From: an uncultured Ruminococcus sp.
GTDB taxonomy: Bacteria; Bacillota; Clostridia; Oscillospirales; Ruminococcaceae
Assembly (NCBI RefSeq): GCF_946187255.1
Contig: NZ_CAMHRZ010000208.1
Span: 1-6,183, forward strand
DNA length: 6,183 bases
Reading direction: 5' to 3'
Shown here one piece after another: positions 3,305 to 6,183 of the stretch. Positions within the stretch are counted from its first letter, which is position 1; each line of letters opens with the position of its first letter. The notes beneath the pieces are model-generated. The model was given only the letters and a program-made list of their open reading frames with translations, was not told the DNA's origin and did not search any database. Both the position numbers and the translations under genes were made by a program.

Positions 3305-5581
3305 ATGAAAAAAACACTGATATCACTGATGACAGCAGCTCTTATGATGGCATCTGCGGCACCTGTGCAGCTGACGGCAGCTGCCGCCGAGAACAATCAC
3401 GAGTCCATCATAGGCACACTTCCCGACTGGACACCCACAAACTTCGCAGAAGCAATGAAGCTTTATAATGAGCACGGAAAATGCTATGTGGCTGATAATT
3501 ATATCTGCATGATGAGGATCGTTCCACACTTCATGAAGAACGACTATAAGTTCGGCATCTCGGGCAGCATGGCGGATATCAATACTCCCGCAAGCGCAGG
3601 TCAGCAGTTCTTTGAGCTTGAGATACCGCAGAAGCCCGATCCAGATGACATGGACGCGGTAAATGCTTATAATGAGTACTGTGACAGCATAGGTCTTTAT
3701 TCTCACGATTACAGCTTCTTTGAGCACTGGCAGGACTGCAAGACACAGGATGCCTTTGCGGTGGAGATGTTCCGTGTAATGCCGGGCGAGGACCTGACAG
3801 TCTTATGGCAGAACAAGAATAAAAAGAATGACGACGGTGAATATGTCACCACAAAGAAATTCAGCTTTGAAAACAAGGACGGCAATACTGTTGAGACCGA
3901 CATTTACAGCTGGCTCCCCGACAGTGTTCCCGAGTACAATGATTTTGTCATGAAATACGGTGAGGTCTCGGTTCACGACGGTTATATCGCATACTGGACC
4001 AGCTACAACCCCAGCGCAGGTGCTTCCGTGAGAATGGAGCAGAGCGGCGAGGGCAGGATAGAGGAGTTCATGGAGTCGCAGTGCGCCCTCTTTGAGCTTC
4101 AGCCCGTTGACGACACACCTATCTCCTCTATCTCCTCGGTTTTTGTCTATAAGCCCGTGGCTGACGGCATGGCAGAAGTTGAGTGGAGGAGGGGCAGGAC
4201 ATTCTCGGATACCGAGCCTGTTGTCTCCACAGAGGGAAAATTCGAGATAAAGGACAACTGTTCTGTTGTGCTCAACTGGTCTCCCTACAGAAAGATCAAT
4301 ACACAGTTCTCTTTCATTGATGCAGACACGGGAGAGCTCATAGACATTCCCGATGATGACAGCCGCAATATATATCTTCTTGCCACAACAAAGGGCGTAC
4401 CTGCAACAAGCAGGATATTTGATATTGCAACTAATCCCTGTATAGTAGATGACGAAAATGCCTATTCGGAGAACTGGAGCTACGCATTTGAATACGATTC
4501 ACCTGCGGGTGCATATGATATCAATGATATTGAGCCTACATTGGAAACACCGGAATACAGAGAGGTCACCTGCAAGCTGAAATGGAGACCATATGGCGAT
4601 GTGAACGGTGACAGAAGGCTTGCTGTTTCCGATCTGATACTGGTGCAGAGATGGCTCACAGGAGCTTCCGATGCAGAGCTCAAAAATTGGGAAGCCGCAG
4701 ATTACTGCCGCGATAACTGCATAAACTCGCTCGACCTCCCTGCTATGAGACGAGCGCTGCTGAAAAGTCTTTCTATGCCCGTATGGCCCGAAAAGCTCTC
4801 TACTACCCATGGTGAATTCATAATAACAGGACCCGACAGAAAACTGTATGCAGGCCCCGGGACCGAGTATGAGGTATTGAAGACTGTTCCCATGGGCACC
4901 AATCTCACGGAGTACGGCTATGATCCTGAGTCTCCCGATTGGGTATATGCTGAGATAACAGAGACTGAAAGAGGCTGGGTAAGAGTTAGCTGTGACGGCG
5001 AGAAGAATATCGAATTTAAATATGAACTGATAGATAAGCCCGTTATTTATCTCTATCCTCAGGAGGAGACCGATGTTCATGTTGAGCTTGAACTTACCGA
5101 GTCCAGACTCTCAACAACATACCCCAGATATAACGGCGGCTGGGACGTTACCGCCTATCCCGACGGCTCGCTCCTTAACAAGGCTGACGGCACACACCAC
5201 AGATACCTTTTCTGGGACAGCGTGGACTGCACCACTAAGTTCGACCTGTCAAAGGGATTCTGTGTAGCAGGCGCAGATACCGAGAGCTTCCTGAAGGAAA
5301 AGCTGACATATATGGGACTTACCGAGGATGAGATGAACGAATTCATCGTATACTGGCTGCCCAGAATGGAGCACAATGCGTACAATCTCATCACCTTCCA
5401 GGGCAAGGCATATACCGACACCGCAAAGCTTGACATCACTCCCGCGCCCGACAGTATGCTCCGCGTATTCATGGCATATAAGCCTCTTGAAGATTCCGTG
5501 GACATCGAGCCTCAGCAGCTTGAGACCTTTGAGAGAAAGGGCTTTACAGTTGTGGAGTGGGGCGGTACCGAGCTCAGCTGA
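3305..5581 (+). CDS. Secreted dockerin protein with SH3-like and KPVIYLYP C-terminal domains
   Basis: A 758-residue exported protein. Residues 1-28 form a signal peptide (MKK, hydrophobic core, Ala-rich cleavage region). Residues 29-429 are an unrecognised extracellular region, acidic and aromatic-rich, with no glycosidase signature I can identify. A type I dockerin lies at about 430-489: the first calcium loop is good (D432, N434, D436, D443), the second is degenerate (D466, Cys468 for the usual Asn/Asp, D470, D477). An SH3-like segment (about 503-565, KLYAGPGTEYEVL) follows. The last domain (about 577-758) starts with KPVIYLYP, contains FWDS, FIVYWLPRMEHN and VVEWGG, and is conserved in many clostridial secreted proteins without known activity. 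A dockerin would let it dock onto a cohesin of a cellulosome-like scaffold or the cell surface. It has its own promoter and terminator. Its role, structural, binding or enzymatic, remains unknown. Confidence 0.93.
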   Translation: MKKTLISLMTAALMMASAAPVQLTAAAAENNHESIIGTLPDWTPTNFAEAMKLYNEHGKCYVADNYICMMRIVPHFMKNDYKFGISGSMADINTPASAGQQFFELEIPQKPDPDDMDAVNAYNEYCDSIGLYSHDYSFFEHWQDCKTQDAFAVEMFRVMPGEDLTVLWQNKNKKNDDGEYVTTKKFSFENKDGNTVETDIYSWLPDSVPEYNDFVMKYGEVSVHDGYIAYWTSYNPSAGASVRMEQSGEGRIEEFMESQCALFELQPVDDTPISSISSVFVYKPVADGMAEVEWRRGRTFSDTEPVVSTEGKFEIKDNCSVVLNWSPYRKINTQFSFIDADTGELIDIPDDDSRNIYLLATTKGVPATSRIFDIATNPCIVDDENAYSENWSYAFEYDSPAGAYDINDIEPTLETPEYREVTCKLKWRPYGDVNGDRRLAVSDLILVQRWLTGASDAELKNWEAADYCRDNCINSLDLPAMRRALLKSLSMPVWPEKLSTTHGEFIITGPDRKLYAGPGTEYEVLKTVPMGTNLTEYGYDPESPDWVYAEITETERGWVRVSCDGEKNIEFKYELIDKPVIYLYPQEETDVHVELELTESRLSTTYPRYNGGWDVTAYPDGSLLNKADGTHHRYLFWDSVDCTTKFDLSKGFCVAGADTESFLKEKLTYMGLTEDEMNEFIVYWLPRMEHNAYNLITFQGKAYTDTAKLDITPAPDSMLRVFMAYKPLEDSVDIEPQQLETFERKGFTVVEWGGTELS

Positions 5582-5614
5582 GTCCATAAAAGCGAAAATA
5601 ACTGAATAAGAATA

Positions 5615-5655
5615 GATCCCCGAAGCTGTCAGTGTGACGCTTCGGGGATCGTTTT
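5615..5655. terminator. Intrinsic terminator between convergent genes
   Basis: A perfect 12-bp stem pairs GATCCCCGAAGC (5615-5626) with GCTTCGGGGATC (5639-5650), followed by GTTTT. The loop can form an extra GTCA/TGAC stem (5628-5631 with 5635-5638). It ends the dockerin gene (stop at 5581). On the minus strand the sequence after the stem is moderately T-rich, so it may also serve the leftward gene ending at 5666. Confidence 0.9.
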
Positions 5656-5665
5656 ATGTGTATGC

Positions 5666-6183
5666 TCATGCAGCTCTTACCGCTGCATATCTCTGTGATG
5701 AGAGCACCTTGTTCATCACAGCCTCGGGGGAGATATCTCCGCCCATGACCATGTCGAACACCGAGGGAGTATATCCCGATACCAGTGCTGCTCCTGTCTC
5801 GGAGCGGGTAACGGGCATCGCGTCGGAGCGGCTGTTCACGTTCCAGAATACCACATCGGGCAGCTTGTAGCCGTAATTGCTGTACAGCTTTTTTACGGCG
5901 CGGAACAGCACCTCGTTGTTTCCGCCTGTTACGCAGTAGTCGAACTGCATATCCGAGATTATGTATATCTTCTTGGGCAGCTCTGACTGACGAACACGGT
6001 TGTTTATCGCCGTCTTCAGTATCAGCTTGAAAACTGCCTCCAGATCAGTGTTTGCTATCTCGTTGAAGGTACGGCAGTACTGCGCCTTTTCGACGATGTC
6101 CTCGCCCTTTATCTCCACCAGACGGGGGCTCTCGGAGAAGGTTATGAAGTGGTTGGCGAATGCGCCTGTGTTGTGCTCCGCGA
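5666..6183 (-). CDS. DUF2828 family protein, C-terminal vWA-like part (cut by window edge)
   Basis: The last 171 residues of a longer protein; the frame runs open through the right edge, so the start and N-terminal part lie outside. The GTG at 6118 is an internal valine codon, since conserved sequence (HFITFSESPRL) continues upstream of it. Visible hallmarks of the DUF2828 C-terminal region (now split off as a von Willebrand A-like domain) are FITFSESPRL, TDLEAVFKLIL, the IYIISDMQFD motif, PDVVFWNVN and a final LVSGYTP. This family's domain resembles the vWA domain of Ro60/TROVE proteins, and its metal-ion site would lie upstream, outside the window. No function is established for bacterial members to my knowledge. 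It is convergent with the dockerin gene, 84 bp between stops, sharing the hairpin at 5615-5650. The family call is confident; the role is unknown. Confidence 0.88.
   Translation of the reverse strand, partial: AEHNTGAFANHFITFSESPRLVEIKGEDIVEKAQYCRTFNEIANTDLEAVFKLILKTAINNRVRQSELPKKIYIISDMQFDYCVTGGNNEVLFRAVKKLYSNYGYKLPDVVFWNVNSRSDAMPVTRSETGAALVSGYTPSVFDMVMGGDISPEAVMNKVLSSQRYAAVRAA

Noticed and set aside
5073..5609. Short ORFs in other frames near the end of the dockerin protein gene
   Set aside because: Serine/proline-rich shadow translations of a well-conserved domain, with no independent initiation signals.
5976..6118. GTG at 6118 as the start of a 150-residue leftward protein
   Set aside because: The frame stays open to the window edge, and the extra upstream residues (ending FITFSESPRL) are themselves family-typical, so the gene is truncated by the window.

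Overview
The window looks like chromosomal DNA of a Gram-positive anaerobe of the Ruminococcus type (Bacillota, Oscillospiraceae; Ruminococcus albus-like is my best guess, inferred from recall of protein style and not from a search). The reasons are a secreted protein with a type I dockerin, strong AGGAGG-type ribosome binding sites, near-consensus sigma-A promoters, and a LytTR/DUF3021 regulatory pair. No mobile element, CRISPR array, tRNA or rRNA was seen.

Layout. Positions 1-36 hold no recognisable gene. A bidirectional hairpin terminator (37-76) closes a leftward gene (89-589) for a small protein with two membrane segments and a PH-like domain. The 282-bp divergent gap (590-871) is the densest regulatory stretch. 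It has a perfect-consensus leftward promoter, three 12-bp direct repeats with 20-21 bp period that resemble LytTR sites, a rightward promoter (P1) abutting them, a 16-bp perfect palindrome over P1's -10, and a second rightward promoter (P2) just before the next gene. A rightward four-gene cluster follows: a metallo-beta-lactamase-fold hydrolase (872-1648), a stand-alone LytTR DNA-binding protein (1686-2135), its overlapping four-helix DUF3021 membrane partner (2132-2569), and a second two-helix PH-like membrane protein (2613-3212). This last protein is clearly a paralogue of the leftward gene.

A separate promoter (3223-3251) then drives a 758-residue secreted protein (3305-5581) with a signal peptide, a large unrecognised N-terminal region, an internal dockerin, an SH3-like domain and a conserved C-terminal domain beginning KPVIYLYP. 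A hairpin terminator (5615-5655) separates it from a convergent leftward gene cut by the right edge (5666-6183), the C-terminal von Willebrand A-like part of a DUF2828-family protein.

How the parts may work together (inference): LytTR plus DUF3021 form a LytTR regulatory system, in which a membrane protein restrains a DNA-binding protein. The repeats between the divergent promoters are the obvious candidate operator. They would couple expression of the two paralogous PH-like membrane proteins, one on each side, with the hydrolase. The signal sensed and the hydrolase substrate cannot be read from the sequence. The dockerin protein and the DUF2828 gene look like independent neighbours.
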